A DNA stretch of 36,050 nt from NCBI RefSeq assembly GCF_000349205.1, contig NZ_APHR01000008.1, positions 4 to 36,053 on the forward strand, read 5' to 3'. Each line of letters starts with the position of its first letter. Positions within the stretch are counted from its first letter, which is position 1. The translations under genes and the position numbers were made by a program. Shown piece after piece: positions 10,602 through 19,457 of this stretch. This DNA comes from Methylophaga lonarensis MPL (GTDB lineage: Bacteria; Pseudomonadota; Gammaproteobacteria; Nitrosococcales; Methylophagaceae). The notes below the pieces were generated by a model. That model made no database searches and was not told the origin of the DNA. It was given only the letters and a program-made list of their open reading frames with translations.

Positions 10602-11783
10602 TTAATGGCGCCGAGTTGACCGATAGTTTGTGTCAGATTCAGCCTTGTTCAACCAAAAAAAAGCGATGGCAAAAGCAACAGCGGAAGCAAGGGCAGCGAG
10701 CATAAATGTAGCAAGCGGTCCGGGGCTTTCCCACCAGTAACCACTGATGAGGCTGCCCGCCGCGCCGCCAGCGCCAAAGCTGACACTACTGTACAGTGCC
10801 TGACCTCGGCCTTGATTCCTACCGGTAAAATGTTGATGTATCCAGGCAATTGCGACGGCGTGATAAGTCCCAAAGCTGGCTGCATGTAATAGTTGTGCAA
10901 TAATCAGCAGGGGTAATTGTTCTGGAAAAAGGCCTATCAGTAACCACCGAACCACACTCAACAGCAGACTAATCATCAACACAAGCATCAGCCCGTATCG
11001 CGGAAGCCATCGGTGCATCAGCAGGAAAATCGCGACCTCTGCAATGACCCCCAATGCCCATAATTGTCCAATCAGGCTGCGGCTGTAGCCGTATTGCTCG
11101 AGGTAAATTGTATAGAAAGTATAGTAGGGGCCGTGGCTGGCCTGCGCCAGGAAGCAAATCAGTAAAAAAGCGATCACCGCAGGTTGTTTAAGTAGCTGAC
11201 TAAGCGGGACATGATTCAGACTGAGGTGGCGAGAGGCAGATTCTGGCACAGTGAGGCTGAACAGCCATATCCCCACCAGACTGAACAACAGGGCAAATGG
11301 CACCAGGCCTGCATTGAATTTTTCCAGCAGCCAGCCAAGTAAAAGCACAATGATAATAAATCCGACTGAGCCCCAGACACGGATTTTGCTGTAATGATGG
11401 CTATGTTCACCGAGATGTTGCAGTGTAGTGACTTCAAACTGCGGTAGTGCTGCATTCCAAAAAAAGCTGAACAGCAGAACAACGGTGGCGATCCACAGAT
11501 AACTCTGATCGATAAAAATCGCAGCGAAGCTGAGCACCGCCGCAAAGCTTGCGATGCGAACGATGCGCATTCTTTGGCCGTGATGGTCCGCAATCCAGCC
11601 CCATATGTTGGGTGCGATGATTCTGCTGGCCAAAAGGATAGCCGTTAATTCTCCGATCTGACGCGCTGAGAACCCCTCCCATTGCAGGTAGAGCGCCCAA
11701 TAGGGCACCAGCACACCGAGCGTGGCAAAGTAGAAAAAATAGAATCCTGATAACCGCCAGTAAGGGAGGTTGGACTGGTTCAC
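10602..11783 (-). CDS. MFS transporter of the HcaT/PPP-like family
   Basis: This protein of about 393 residues has some twelve membrane helices and the N-terminal signature PYWRLSGFYFFYFATLGVLVPYW of the family that includes E. coli HcaT, a putative phenylpropionate permease. The loop between helices 2 and 3 carries WGWIADHHGQRMRIVR, the usual MFS A-motif region. The substrate cannot be inferred. The start is uncertain: GTG 11783 gives MNQSNLPYWR; a TTG four codons upstream (11795) directly abuts the aroC stop. Either way the gene is probably co-transcribed with aroC. Confidence 0.87.
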   Translation of the reverse strand: MNQSNLPYWRLSGFYFFYFATLGVLVPYWALYLQWEGFSARQIGELTAILLASRIIAPNIWGWIADHHGQRMRIVRIASFAAVLSFAAIFIDQSYLWIATVVLLFSFFWNAALPQFEVTTLQHLGEHSHHYSKIRVWGSVGFIIIVLLLGWLLEKFNAGLVPFALLFSLVGIWLFSLTVPESASRHLSLNHVPLSQLLKQPAVIAFLLICFLAQASHGPYYTFYTIYLEQYGYSRSLIGQLWALGVIAEVAIFLLMHRWLPRYGLMLVLMISLLLSVVRWLLIGLFPEQLPLLIIAQLLHAASFGTYHAVAIAWIHQHFTGRNQGRGQALYSSVSFGAGGAAGSLISGYWWESPGPLATFMLAALASAVAFAIAFFWLNKAESDTNYRSTRRH

Positions 11784-11795
11784 AATCCGGGGCAA

Positions 11796-12893
11796 TCAGG
11801 CCTGAGCCGGAATAATCGGAGTGTTGACTGAGACTTCGGCATTCTGGGCTCGGTGCCTGAGCGCATGGTCCATCAGTACCAGTGCCAGCATCGCTTCGGC
11901 GATAGGCGTAGCGCGGATGCCGACGCAGGGATCGTGACGCCCTTTGGTGACTACCTCGATAACTTCACCCTGGGTATCAATGCTGCGACCTGGAATGCGC
12001 AGACTGGATGTGGGTTTAAGCGCCATGCTGACCAAAATATCCTGCCCGCTGGAGATGCCGCCCAAAATGCCACCTGCGTTGTTACTCAGAAAGCCTTCCG
12101 GGGTCAGTTCATCCCGGTGTTCAGTGCCTTTTTGTGCAACACTGTCAAAGCCCGCACCAATTTCAATACCTTTTACGGCGTTGATACTCATCATGGCATG
12201 TGCAATGTCGGCATCAAGACGATCAAAGACAGGTTCGCCGAACCCGGGTGGAACATGGCGAGCGACTACATTGATTCTTGCTCCGATTGAATTACCCTCT
12301 TTGCGGAGGGCGTCCATGTAATTTTCCAGTTGGGATTCAATAGCCGGATCTGGATTGAAAAACGCACTTTGATCTATATGAGACCAATCAAGTGTCTCAG
12401 CTTTGATGGGGCCAAGCTGTGCCATATAACCCTGAATCTCGATACCATACTGTTCGCGCAGATATTTCTTGGCGATGCCGCCTGCCGCTACACGCATTGC
12501 GGTTTCTCGTGCCGATGAACGACCACCGCCTCGATAATCACGGATGCCGTATTTGTGATGATAGGTATAGTCGGCGTGGGCAGGGCGGAACTGATGCATG
12601 ATGTTGCCGTAATCTTTGGAACGCTGATCGATATTCTCAATCAGTAGCCCGATAGGCGTGCCGGTGGTTTTGCCTTCAAAGACACCGGACAGAATGCGAA
12701 CCTGGTCTGGTTCACGGCGTTGCGTTTCGTGACGTGTTTTGCCGGGTTTGCGACGGTCAAGATCACCTTGCAGATCTGCTTCACTCAGTGATATTCCTGG
12801 AGGGCAGCCATCGACGATACATCCCAGTGCGGGTCCATGACTTTCACCAAACGATGTGACTGTGAACAGTTTTCCGAAGCTGTTGCCCGACAT
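11796..12893 (-). CDS. aroC: Chorismate synthase
   Basis: This is the last step of the shikimate pathway: it converts 5-enolpyruvylshikimate-3-phosphate to chorismate using reduced FMN. The 365-residue protein shows the expected signatures: [11 protein letters not shown] at about 15-25, [12 protein letters not shown] at about 120-131 and [11 protein letters not shown] in the C-terminal part. Its length is standard. It is followed at once by the MFS transporter gene; upstream, 120 bases separate it from the PTS enzyme I gene. Confidence 0.97.
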   Translation of the reverse strand: MSGNSFGKLFTVTSFGESHGPALGCIVDGCPPGISLSEADLQGDLDRRKPGKTRHETQRREPDQVRILSGVFEGKTTGTPIGLLIENIDQRSKDYGNIMHQFRPAHADYTYHHKYGIRDYRGGGRSSARETAMRVAAGGIAKKYLREQYGIEIQGYMAQLGPIKAETLDWSHIDQSAFFNPDPAIESQLENYMDALRKEGNSIGARINVVARHVPPGFGEPVFDRLDADIAHAMMSINAVKGIEIGAGFDSVAQKGTEHRDELTPEGFLSNNAGGILGGISSGQDILVSMALKPTSSLRIPGRSIDTQGEVIEVVTKGRHDPCVGIRATPIAEAMLALVLMDHALRHRAQNAEVSVNTPIIPAQA

Positions 12894-13013
12894 AGATATT
12901 TCCGTTGATTGAGTGGTTGGTCGACAGCGGCTTAGCCATGCTGCGAGATGCTGGCTGATCGTCTATGACCTGTAACAATACATTTTAACGTGCGAGACAG
13001 AGCAACGGTAGGG

Positions 13014-14768
13014 TTAATTGTTGTGAACCGCCTCGTTGATCTGCTCGATTAGCAGATCTGTTTCCACGGCATCGGCGATGTCGAGGACCTCCAGTGTGTT
13101 TGCCGGCAATAAAGACAGATCGGTTTCGTTGATCACTTGCTTGACTTCGAGCAGTGCATTGGGATGCATGCTGAAATGTTCCAGCCCCATCGCCAATAAT
13201 AAACGGGTATACCTGGGATCACCCGCCATTTCACCACACATGGAGACTGGAATACTGTGCTTTTTGCCTGCATTAAGCGTCATCTGAATCAACCGCAGCA
13301 CTGCCGGATGCAGGGGGTCATACAGATAGTTGACGTGATCGTCGATACGGTCAATGGCCAATGTGTATTGAATCAGGTCGTTGGTGCCAATCGATAAAAA
13401 ATCGACATGACGAGCAAACATTTCAGCACAGACCGCACTGGCAGGAATCTCAATCATTGCACCAACTTCAATGGATCTGTCATAGGCAATGCCTTCGTTA
13501 TCCAGCTCAAGTTTGCACTGTTCCAGCAGATTTCTCGCTTGAACCAGCTCATTCATCGTGGAGATCATCGGGAACATGATTTTGATTTTGCCAAAAGCAG
13601 AGGCTCGCAAAATCGCCCGCAATTGAGTACGGAACATACCCGGTTGACTTAAACAGAGACGAATGGCCCGCAGACCAAGCGCTGGATTTGTGACCACCGC
13701 TTGCGACAAGGGTCTGCCACCATCAACGGTCTTGTCAGCGCCCAAGTCGAAGGTACGAATAGTCACGGGTTGATTGTTCATGCCTTCCACCACATCCCGA
13801 TAGGCGGCCAGCTGTTCTTCTTCCTCGGGCGGGCTGAGCCTGTTCATGTATAGAAACTCAGTTCGATACAAGCCAATCCCCTGAGCTCCGGCATTGCTGA
13901 TGGTGGTGATATCCTCAGGTAATTCGGCGTTCGCCAGCAGTGTGATCGCTTTGCCATCGCGGGTTTTTGTCGGTTGTGACTTGTACCGGCTCAGCGAGGA
14001 GATATGTTGCTCAAAGGCTAATCTACGTGACTCAAAGGCGGTAATGGTCAGCGCGTCAGCACCGGCAATCAGGGTGCCTGTTTCACCATCGACGATCAGT
14101 AATTCATTGTCCTGAACATAGCGGCGAACCGATTCGACACCAATAATTGCCGGTATACCAAGGCTTCTGGCCAGAATGGTGGTGTGTGAAGTCGCACCAC
14201 CGTGTTCAGTCACAAAAGCGGCGATCCCCTGATGTTGCATCAATACCGTGTCAGCAGGCGTCAGATCTTCCGCGATGATGATATGTCCCTTGAGTCTGCC
14301 ATCAGGGATTTCATGTTCTGCCACTTCTTGATCGGAGAGGATCCGGTGGATACGGTTGACCACATGGTCTACGTCATCCCGTCGGGTACGCAGATATGGA
14401 TCATCCATTTCATTGAATACGTTGATGAGTGCATCGCGCTGCAATTGCAATGCCCACTCAGCATTGCAACGACGTTCACGGATCATTTCTACCGGCACTT
14501 TGGTTAATGAGGAGTCGCTCAACATCAGCAAGTGGGTATCAATAAACGATGTCACATCTGCCGGTGCGTTGGCCGGAATATGATTGCGAATTGATTTGAG
14601 TTGCTGCCGTGCTTGCTCAATGGCGTCAAGCAGTCGTTCGACTTCCTGCTCAATCGCAAATGCAGGGATCAGGTATTCGCGAACATCCGGCTGATTGTGA
14701 AACAGGATGTGCGCACGGCCAATGGCGATACCGCGAGAGACACCAAGGCCTTGTAACTCCAGTGTCAT
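13014..14768 (-). CDS. ptsI: PTS enzyme I (phosphoenolpyruvate-protein phosphotransferase)
   Basis: Enzyme I autophosphorylates from phosphoenolpyruvate and passes phosphate to HPr. The 584-residue protein has the phosphohistidine domain with H195 in GGATSHTTILARSLGIPA, and a C-terminal PEP-binding barrel with FLSIGTNDLIQY and the catalytic cysteine in SMCGEMAGD. It lacks the N-terminal GAF domain of PtsP, so it is ptsI-like in form although it sits in a nitrogen-PTS setting. It overlaps the HPr gene by four bases (ATGA). No sugar permease is encoded here, so its role is probably regulatory. Confidence 0.95.
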   Translation of the reverse strand: MTLELQGLGVSRGIAIGRAHILFHNQPDVREYLIPAFAIEQEVERLLDAIEQARQQLKSIRNHIPANAPADVTSFIDTHLLMLSDSSLTKVPVEMIRERRCNAEWALQLQRDALINVFNEMDDPYLRTRRDDVDHVVNRIHRILSDQEVAEHEIPDGRLKGHIIIAEDLTPADTVLMQHQGIAAFVTEHGGATSHTTILARSLGIPAIIGVESVRRYVQDNELLIVDGETGTLIAGADALTITAFESRRLAFEQHISSLSRYKSQPTKTRDGKAITLLANAELPEDITTISNAGAQGIGLYRTEFLYMNRLSPPEEEEQLAAYRDVVEGMNNQPVTIRTFDLGADKTVDGGRPLSQAVVTNPALGLRAIRLCLSQPGMFRTQLRAILRASAFGKIKIMFPMISTMNELVQARNLLEQCKLELDNEGIAYDRSIEVGAMIEIPASAVCAEMFARHVDFLSIGTNDLIQYTLAIDRIDDHVNYLYDPLHPAVLRLIQMTLNAGKKHSIPVSMCGEMAGDPRYTRLLLAMGLEHFSMHPNALLEVKQVINETDLSLLPANTLEVLDIADAVETDLLIEQINEAVHNN

Positions 14769-15034
14769 TCGCCTTCCCCGAAATAATCGCTGATCAGTGC
14801 TTCAATCGCTGCGAGTGCCTGTTCAGCATCATGTCCATTGGCATTGACACTGATCTGTGTACCTTTGGCCGCGGCCAGCATCATGACGCCCATAATGCTT
14901 TTGCCATTGACGACCCGCCCGTCACGAGACACGGCGATATCAGCCTCAAATTCTGAGGCAGTAGTGACAAACTTGGCGGCTGCCCTGGCATGCAGTCCGA
15001 GCTTGTTGATGATAGTAAAGGTTTGCTCCATCAT
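14765..15034 (-). CDS. ptsH: HPr phosphocarrier protein
   Basis: This 89-residue phosphocarrier has the enzyme I phosphorylation site H15 (GLHARAAAKF) and the regulatory serine S46 (GKSIMGVMMLAA). The retained S46 fits with the HPr kinase-like gene about 0.5 kb upstream. Both the preceding and following genes overlap by four bases, so translation is coupled. It could also be called NPr. Confidence 0.95.
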   Translation of the reverse strand: MMEQTFTIINKLGLHARAAAKFVTTASEFEADIAVSRDGRVVNGKSIMGVMMLAAAKGTQISVNANGHDAEQALAAIEALISDYFGEGE

Positions 15035-15435
15035 TTTCTGTATCCGGTATGGTGACAGCGGACAATGCCTTCCTGGCCACCGCTCATGGCTTTATATTCA
15101 AGTTCATCCAGATTGAGTGTTGGATAATTCAACACACGAATCAGCATTGGCAGGTTCAGTCCTGAAACGATTCTAATATCATCCCGATCAGAAACCGCGC
15201 AGGCGATATTGCTCGGGGTTGAGCCAAACATATCGGTGAGAATCAGAATGCCGTTCCCTTGATCCAGGCCCAGCAAATCTCTGTCCAGTTGCTTTCGAAT
15301 AGCTTCTGGGTCATCTCGTGTTTCGATGGAGATCACCTTGGTGGGTAAGGGACAACAGGACAACATCTGTCGAGCGGTATTGATCAACTCTGTGCCGATA
15401 TTGTTGTGCGATACGATCAGAATGCCTACTGTCAT
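15031..15435 (-). CDS. PTS EIIA component, mannose family
   Basis: This 134-residue single-domain EIIA resembles the A domain of mannose-type transporters. The phosphorylation site H10 is in ILIVSHNNIG, and LTDMFGSTPSNIA at about 68-80 is the other family landmark. No EIIB, C or D genes are near, so it probably acts as an output or sink of the phosphorelay. The 115 bases between this gene and hprK hold no gene; in many related clusters rapZ occupies that place. Confidence 0.9.
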   Translation of the reverse strand: MTVGILIVSHNNIGTELINTARQMLSCCPLPTKVISIETRDDPEAIRKQLDRDLLGLDQGNGILILTDMFGSTPSNIACAVSDRDDIRIVSGLNLPMLIRVLNYPTLNLDELEYKAMSGGQEGIVRCHHTGYRK

Positions 15436-15550
15436 TGATATTCTCTATGCTCAGCCTGTCCGGGAATTGGCCTCTGTGGCTATCAGGGCTCTGCCGGGAT
15501 TGAATGTAATGGATTAGGAGCTTTCTGGCAATGTCAGGACCAGCGCTGGA

Positions 15551-16081
15551 TCAGATTGTAGTCGCCCGCGAGTTGGTTAAATGCAATTCAGATTGACGCA
15601 AGGGCAGTAACTTCACTGCAGCAAGTACACGGGCAGACAAGGAGGTGGGTGAAGACACGGACAGTGAAACTGAGGGGATCTGCATTTGCATGATTTCTGT
15701 CAATTGCCAGGTACCTTCATAATTGACCGGTGTATTCGGCCCATGATGCAGCTTGATGATCATTTCGACGACCATTTGTGCCAGCCAGGCATTTTCCGGG
15801 TAGAGCTTGCGAACATCAATCATCCCCAGCTCTCGACTGTGCAACAAACCTGATGTCTGAGTGGGGCAGTGGGCAATCAGCTGTGGACCTAGTATTGAAA
15901 ACTCGATGTGGTCATCGGCGACTAATTGATGTCCCTGTGCCAGCAGCTCAAGGGCCAGAGAACTCTTGCCGACGCCTGGTTTGCCGAGGATGAGAATACC
16001 GGTGTTATCAACCTTGACGGCAACACCATGCTGTCCAAATCTGGGAGTATCTGTGGAAGAGCTGGGATGACTAGTCGTCAT
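15551..16081 (-). CDS. hprK: HPr kinase/phosphorylase, short form
   Basis: This 176-residue protein matches only the C-terminal catalytic domain of HPr kinase/phosphorylase, which phosphorylates HPr on Ser46. It has the Walker A loop GKPGVGKS (33-40), VADDHIEF, and RELGMIDVRKLY, the signature tied to phosphorylase activity. The N-terminal domain of full-length HprK (about 310 residues) is absent, as in the short alphaproteobacterial forms. I chose ATG 16081; an upstream TTG at 16102 would extend it by seven residues. The ORF overlaps the end of ptsN by 11 bases. Confidence 0.88.
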   Translation of the reverse strand: MTTSHPSSSTDTPRFGQHGVAVKVDNTGILILGKPGVGKSSLALELLAQGHQLVADDHIEFSILGPQLIAHCPTQTSGLLHSRELGMIDVRKLYPENAWLAQMVVEMIIKLHHGPNTPVNYEGTWQLTEIMQMQIPSVSLSVSSPTSLSARVLAAVKLLPLRQSELHLTNSRATTI

Positions 16082-16532
16082 CAATAGAGAGTAATAATTC
16101 AAAAACCGCTTCGCTGCTGGCAGCTTCGCGAATTTTTCGACAAGTGTCTGCGTCTCTGAACAAGGTCACCAATCTTGAAAGATGTTGCAGATGATGTTCG
16201 TTATCGTCTTCGGGTACCAGCAGGCCAAAGGCAATATCAATCGGTTCACCGTCTGCCGCATCAAAATCAACGGGTGTTGAAAGGGTCAGCATGGCGGCAA
16301 TCGTGTTGGGTAAATCGGGAACCCGGGCGTGGGGGATAGCCACGCCCTTGCCGAGGCCTGTACTGCCAAGGCGTTCCCGTTCAAGAAGTACTTGAAAGAT
16401 TTTTTCAGCCGTCGTTGCCTTGGTGTTGGCTGCCAACATCCGGCTCAGATTTTCTATGACGCGTTTTTTGCTGGTGGCATCGTCATGAAAACTGATGTTA
16501 TCTGAATTAACCAGTAAAGCAGCTATGAGCAT
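16071..16532 (-). CDS. ptsN: PTS EIIA-Ntr
   Basis: This 153-residue regulatory EIIA of the nitrogen PTS has its phosphorylation site at H68 in LGKGVAIPHARV. In other Proteobacteria EIIA-Ntr controls potassium transport and links nitrogen and carbon status. It lies in the standard order rpoN-hpf-ptsN-hprK. A GGGAT ribosome site precedes the ATG. Confidence 0.95.
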   Translation of the reverse strand: MLIAALLVNSDNISFHDDATSKKRVIENLSRMLAANTKATTAEKIFQVLLERERLGSTGLGKGVAIPHARVPDLPNTIAAMLTLSTPVDFDAADGEPIDIAFGLLVPEDDNEHHLQHLSRLVTLFRDADTCRKIREAASSEAVFELLLSIDDD

Positions 16533-16561
16533 GAAAAAATCCCGATACGACAGTAAGTTAG

Positions 16562-16888
16562 TTAATTAATGTTGTGCTTCATTTGGGCACCATCAGCTTG
16601 ATGGTGGTTAGTGATTTTATCTTTGTGTTTGATAATTTGGCGATCAAGTTTAGCCACCAGGTTTTCGATCGCACTGTACATATTTTCATGTTCGTCTGAG
16701 GCGAACAGATCTGCGCCGCTGACATGGACGGTTGCTTCGGCTTTCTGGCGCAGCTTTTCGACGGACAAAATCACATGAACATTGGTCATGTGGTCAAAGT
16801 GACGAGTCAATTTTTCGAACTTTTTATTGACATGATCACGCAGGCTGTCAGTGATATCAACATGTTGTCCGCTTAAATTTAATTGCAT
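16562..16888 (-). CDS. hpf: Ribosome hibernation promoting factor
   Basis: This 108-residue protein starts MQLNLSGQHVDITDSLRDHV and has the beta-alpha-beta fold pattern of the Hpf/YfiA family, binding in the mRNA channel of idle ribosomes. It is the short form, without the C-terminal dimerisation domain of long HPF. It sits 34 bases after rpoN with a strong AAAGGAG ribosome site. Confidence 0.95.
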   Translation of the reverse strand: MQLNLSGQHVDITDSLRDHVNKKFEKLTRHFDHMTNVHVILSVEKLRQKAEATVHVSGADLFASDEHENMYSAIENLVAKLDRQIIKHKDKITNHHQADGAQMKHNIN

Positions 16889-16922
16889 AGTGCATCACTC
16901 CTTTTAGTGTTTAAAAACTGGC

Positions 16923-18374
16923 TTACACCAGCCGCTTACGTTCGTTTGATGGCGGAATCGCAAGCGTTTCACGATATTTGGCGATAGTTCGCCGGGCCAC
17001 GTTGATGCCCTGTTCTCCCAGAATATCAGCAATTTTGCTGTCACTGAGAGGTTTTCGCGGATTCTCTGCGGCCACCAGTTTTTTGATGATGGCACGAATA
17101 GCGGTTGCTGAACATTCTCCACCACTTTCAGTGCTGACATGGCTGGAGAAAAAGAATTTCAGTTCAAAAATACCACGTGGGGTATGCAGATATTTGCGAG
17201 TGGTGACTCTGGAAATCGTTGATTCATGCATTTCCACGGTTTCAGCAATATCAGCCAGCACCAGCGGCTTCATCGCTTCCTCACCATGCTCGAGGAAGCC
17301 TTGTTGTCGCTCGATAATGGCCTGGGTAACTTTCAGCAGAGTTTCGTTTCTGCTTTGCAGGCTTTTCAGAAACCAGCGTGCTTCCTGAAGGTTATTTTTC
17401 AGGTAAGTGTTTTCAGCACTGTTGTCAGCCCGGTTAATCAGTTGCGCGTAGTGCTCTGCAATTTGAATTTTGGGTGCATTATCCGGGTTTAGTGATAATT
17501 GCCAGCGGCCGTTGAGTTTGCGAACGTAAACATCTGGAACGATGTATTCGGTATTGTCGACCTGGATCAGGCTGCCCGGACGAGGATTGAGCATTTGAAT
17601 GCTGCGCACCAGATCGGTCAGTTCATCATCACTGATTCTGAGTGCCCGTTTGATTTGGGCATAGTCACGTCTGGCAAGTGCATCAAGATGTTTGTCGATT
17701 AATTCAGCCAGTAGCGCTGAATGCTCGCCGACGGCAGGCTGAAAAGCCCTGAGCTGAATCAGTAGACATTCACGTAAATCGCGAGCGCCAACGCCGACCG
17801 GATCAAAGTGATGTATCCGGTGCAGTACGGTTTCAATGTCTTCAAGCTCTACTTCCGGGAACTCATCTCCGAGGCTGTGCAGCACATCTTCAATGGAGAT
17901 CTTGAGATAACCATCATCTTCAATGGAATCAATAATCACCGTGGCGATAGCTTGTTCGACTTCGGTAAAAGGGGTGAGCCGCATTTGCCAGAGCAGATGT
18001 TGCTGCAATGTGTCGCCGCTTTCATCGTGATTGTCACGTTCGAAATCGTTATCGCTGCTACTGAGGCTGCCAGAGCCAGTGTATTGCTGTTCGAAGGTAT
18101 CTTCCCATTGACTGTCAACCGGCAAGTCCTCCGGAATATCAGAATGCTCTAGCTGGCTGATTTCACGACTGGCTTCGTTATCGTCTTTTCGGATGATTTG
18201 CGGATCGTCGTAGTCGAAGTCTTCCTCGACTTCCAGCAGTGGGTTTGATTCCAGCGCTTCCTGAATTTCCGCTTGCAGTTCAAGCGATGACAGCTGCAGC
18301 AGACGGATCGCCTGTTGCAGCTGCGGGGTCATGGACAGACTCTGACCGACTCGTAACTGTAATGAGGGTTTCAC
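16923..18374 (-). CDS. rpoN: RNA polymerase sigma-54 factor
   Basis: The 483-residue protein has the full sigma-54 plan: a glutamine-rich N-terminal region (MKPSLQLRVGQSLSMTPQLQQ), an acidic stretch at about 50-120, the core-binding domain, a helix-turn-helix and the RpoN box ARRTIAKYR (460-468), which reads the -24 element. It starts at GTG, supported by the match to the usual N-terminus. The common upstream neighbours lptA and lptB are not here; a tungstate-type transporter precedes it instead. Nitrogen-PTS genes follow on the same strand. Confidence 0.97.
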   Translation of the reverse strand: MKPSLQLRVGQSLSMTPQLQQAIRLLQLSSLELQAEIQEALESNPLLEVEEDFDYDDPQIIRKDDNEASREISQLEHSDIPEDLPVDSQWEDTFEQQYTGSGSLSSSDNDFERDNHDESGDTLQQHLLWQMRLTPFTEVEQAIATVIIDSIEDDGYLKISIEDVLHSLGDEFPEVELEDIETVLHRIHHFDPVGVGARDLRECLLIQLRAFQPAVGEHSALLAELIDKHLDALARRDYAQIKRALRISDDELTDLVRSIQMLNPRPGSLIQVDNTEYIVPDVYVRKLNGRWQLSLNPDNAPKIQIAEHYAQLINRADNSAENTYLKNNLQEARWFLKSLQSRNETLLKVTQAIIERQQGFLEHGEEAMKPLVLADIAETVEMHESTISRVTTRKYLHTPRGIFELKFFFSSHVSTESGGECSATAIRAIIKKLVAAENPRKPLSDSKIADILGEQGINVARRTIAKYRETLAIPPSNERKRLV

Positions 18375-18465
18375 AAACAGGAATATTTAGATGTGTTGAT
18401 CATGCGTCAATGTTACCGCAACTGCTGAGCTGTTGCCTATATGCCCACAGAAAATTCAGTACATT

Positions 18466-18819
18466 TCAGAACAGTCTGACGGCAGAAGCTTTAAAACTTA
18501 CGAATAAGCGGTCCCCGGGTTGCAAGGCTAACTCTCGCAATGATTGTTCAGTAATGATGGCATCAAAGCGTTCACCACAGTCGATACTCAGCCTGACACC
18601 TTGCGAGTCGGCAGTGACCTGGGTCAGTTTCCCCGGATAAGTGTTGCGGATGCTGGACTGATTGGGCGCTATTTTGGAAATGATGATGTCGCATGGGTCA
18701 ACGGCCATCACGTTGGCGTCGATGTCTTCCATGCTTGTGGTCACCTTGAGTTTTCCGGTGTCGAATACAGGCATCTGATAATGACCATGGAACACGTTCA
18801 GCAATGGCGTATCGATCAT
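18466..18819 (-). CDS. Stand-alone TOBE-domain protein of an oxyanion transporter
   Basis: This 117-residue protein resembles the TOBE (oxyanion-binding) domain normally fused to the C-terminus of molybdate/tungstate ATPases. It shows ANVMAVDPCDIIISK near the middle, a strand-rich core (PGKLTQVTADSQGVRLSIDCG) and an ALQPGDRLFVSFKASAVRLF ending. Its start overlaps the ATPase stop by four bases (ATGA), so it looks like a C-terminal domain split off as its own gene. A ligand of tungstate or molybdate is inferred. The 91 bases before rpoN hold no evident terminator. Confidence 0.75.
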   Translation of the reverse strand: MIDTPLLNVFHGHYQMPVFDTGKLKVTTSMEDIDANVMAVDPCDIIISKIAPNQSSIRNTYPGKLTQVTADSQGVRLSIDCGERFDAIITEQSLRELALQPGDRLFVSFKASAVRLF

Positions 18820-19457
18820 CTTGCCTGGTACAAGCTGATGGTTTTATCTGCCAGCATGTTGGCCTGAAAGCGGTTATGTGTTGAGAACACCATGGTTTTG
18901 CCGGGCTGCGCTGCCCATTGATGCAGAATCACTTCCAGCTGATGAATGTGTTGCTGATCGAGATGAGCAAAAGGCTCATCAAGCAGCAGAATGTCAGGTT
19001 GGCAGATCAGGGTTCTGGCGAGTGCCACTCGCTTTTGTTCGCCACCGGAGAGTTTGGCCGCGTCCGTGTTAATCAGTCCTTGCAGGTTGAGTCGTTGCAG
19101 CCAGAGATCTATCTGCTCAGCCTGCATGCCGGGTTTGAAACCCTGAAGTCTGAGTGCGAGTTGCAGATTCTCCAGTACCGTACCAGGCAGTAAATAAGGC
19201 TGCTGACTGACTAGGCCGATTCGACGGCGCAGCGCAGCAGAAAGGGTGCCATTCACTGCTTGTCCAAGGACCTGAAACTCACCTGATACGCCGGGCTGTA
19301 TAAAGGCCAGTGCATGCAAAAGCGTGGTTTTGCCAGCGCCATTTTCACCCAGGATTGCGGTGCTTTGCTGGTTGTGGATGCTGAGATCGTCAATGTTCAA
19401 CAGCCGCTTTTGTTGTGCATGCACAGCTAAATTGTTGATGCGATAAGCTTCAGTCAT
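18816..19457 (-). CDS. tupC: ABC transporter ATPase, tungstate type
   Basis: This 213-residue ATPase has Walker A GENGAGKTT (37-45), signature LSGGEQKR, Walker B ILLLDEP and the switch histidine in FSTHN. It ends right after the nucleotide-binding domain; the regulatory TOBE domain is the next gene. The start overlaps the permease stop by four bases. Assignment to tungstate rests mainly on the permease and the TOBE protein, so molybdate remains possible. Confidence 0.82.
   Translation of the reverse strand: MTEAYRINNLAVHAQQKRLLNIDDLSIHNQQSTAILGENGAGKTTLLHALAFIQPGVSGEFQVLGQAVNGTLSAALRRRIGLVSQQPYLLPGTVLENLQLALRLQGFKPGMQAEQIDLWLQRLNLQGLINTDAAKLSGGEQKRVALARTLICQPDILLLDEPFAHLDQQHIHQLEVILHQWAAQPGKTMVFSTHNRFQANMLADKTISLYQAR

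Noticed and set aside
12894-13013. Terminator or promoter between ptsI and aroC
   Set aside because: No stable stem with a T-run and no good -35/-10 pair was found by eye in this 120-base gap.
15436-15550. Possible rapZ remnant between hprK and the EIIA gene
   Set aside because: One minus-strand frame is open across the gap, but its translation shows no RapZ motif and is far too short.
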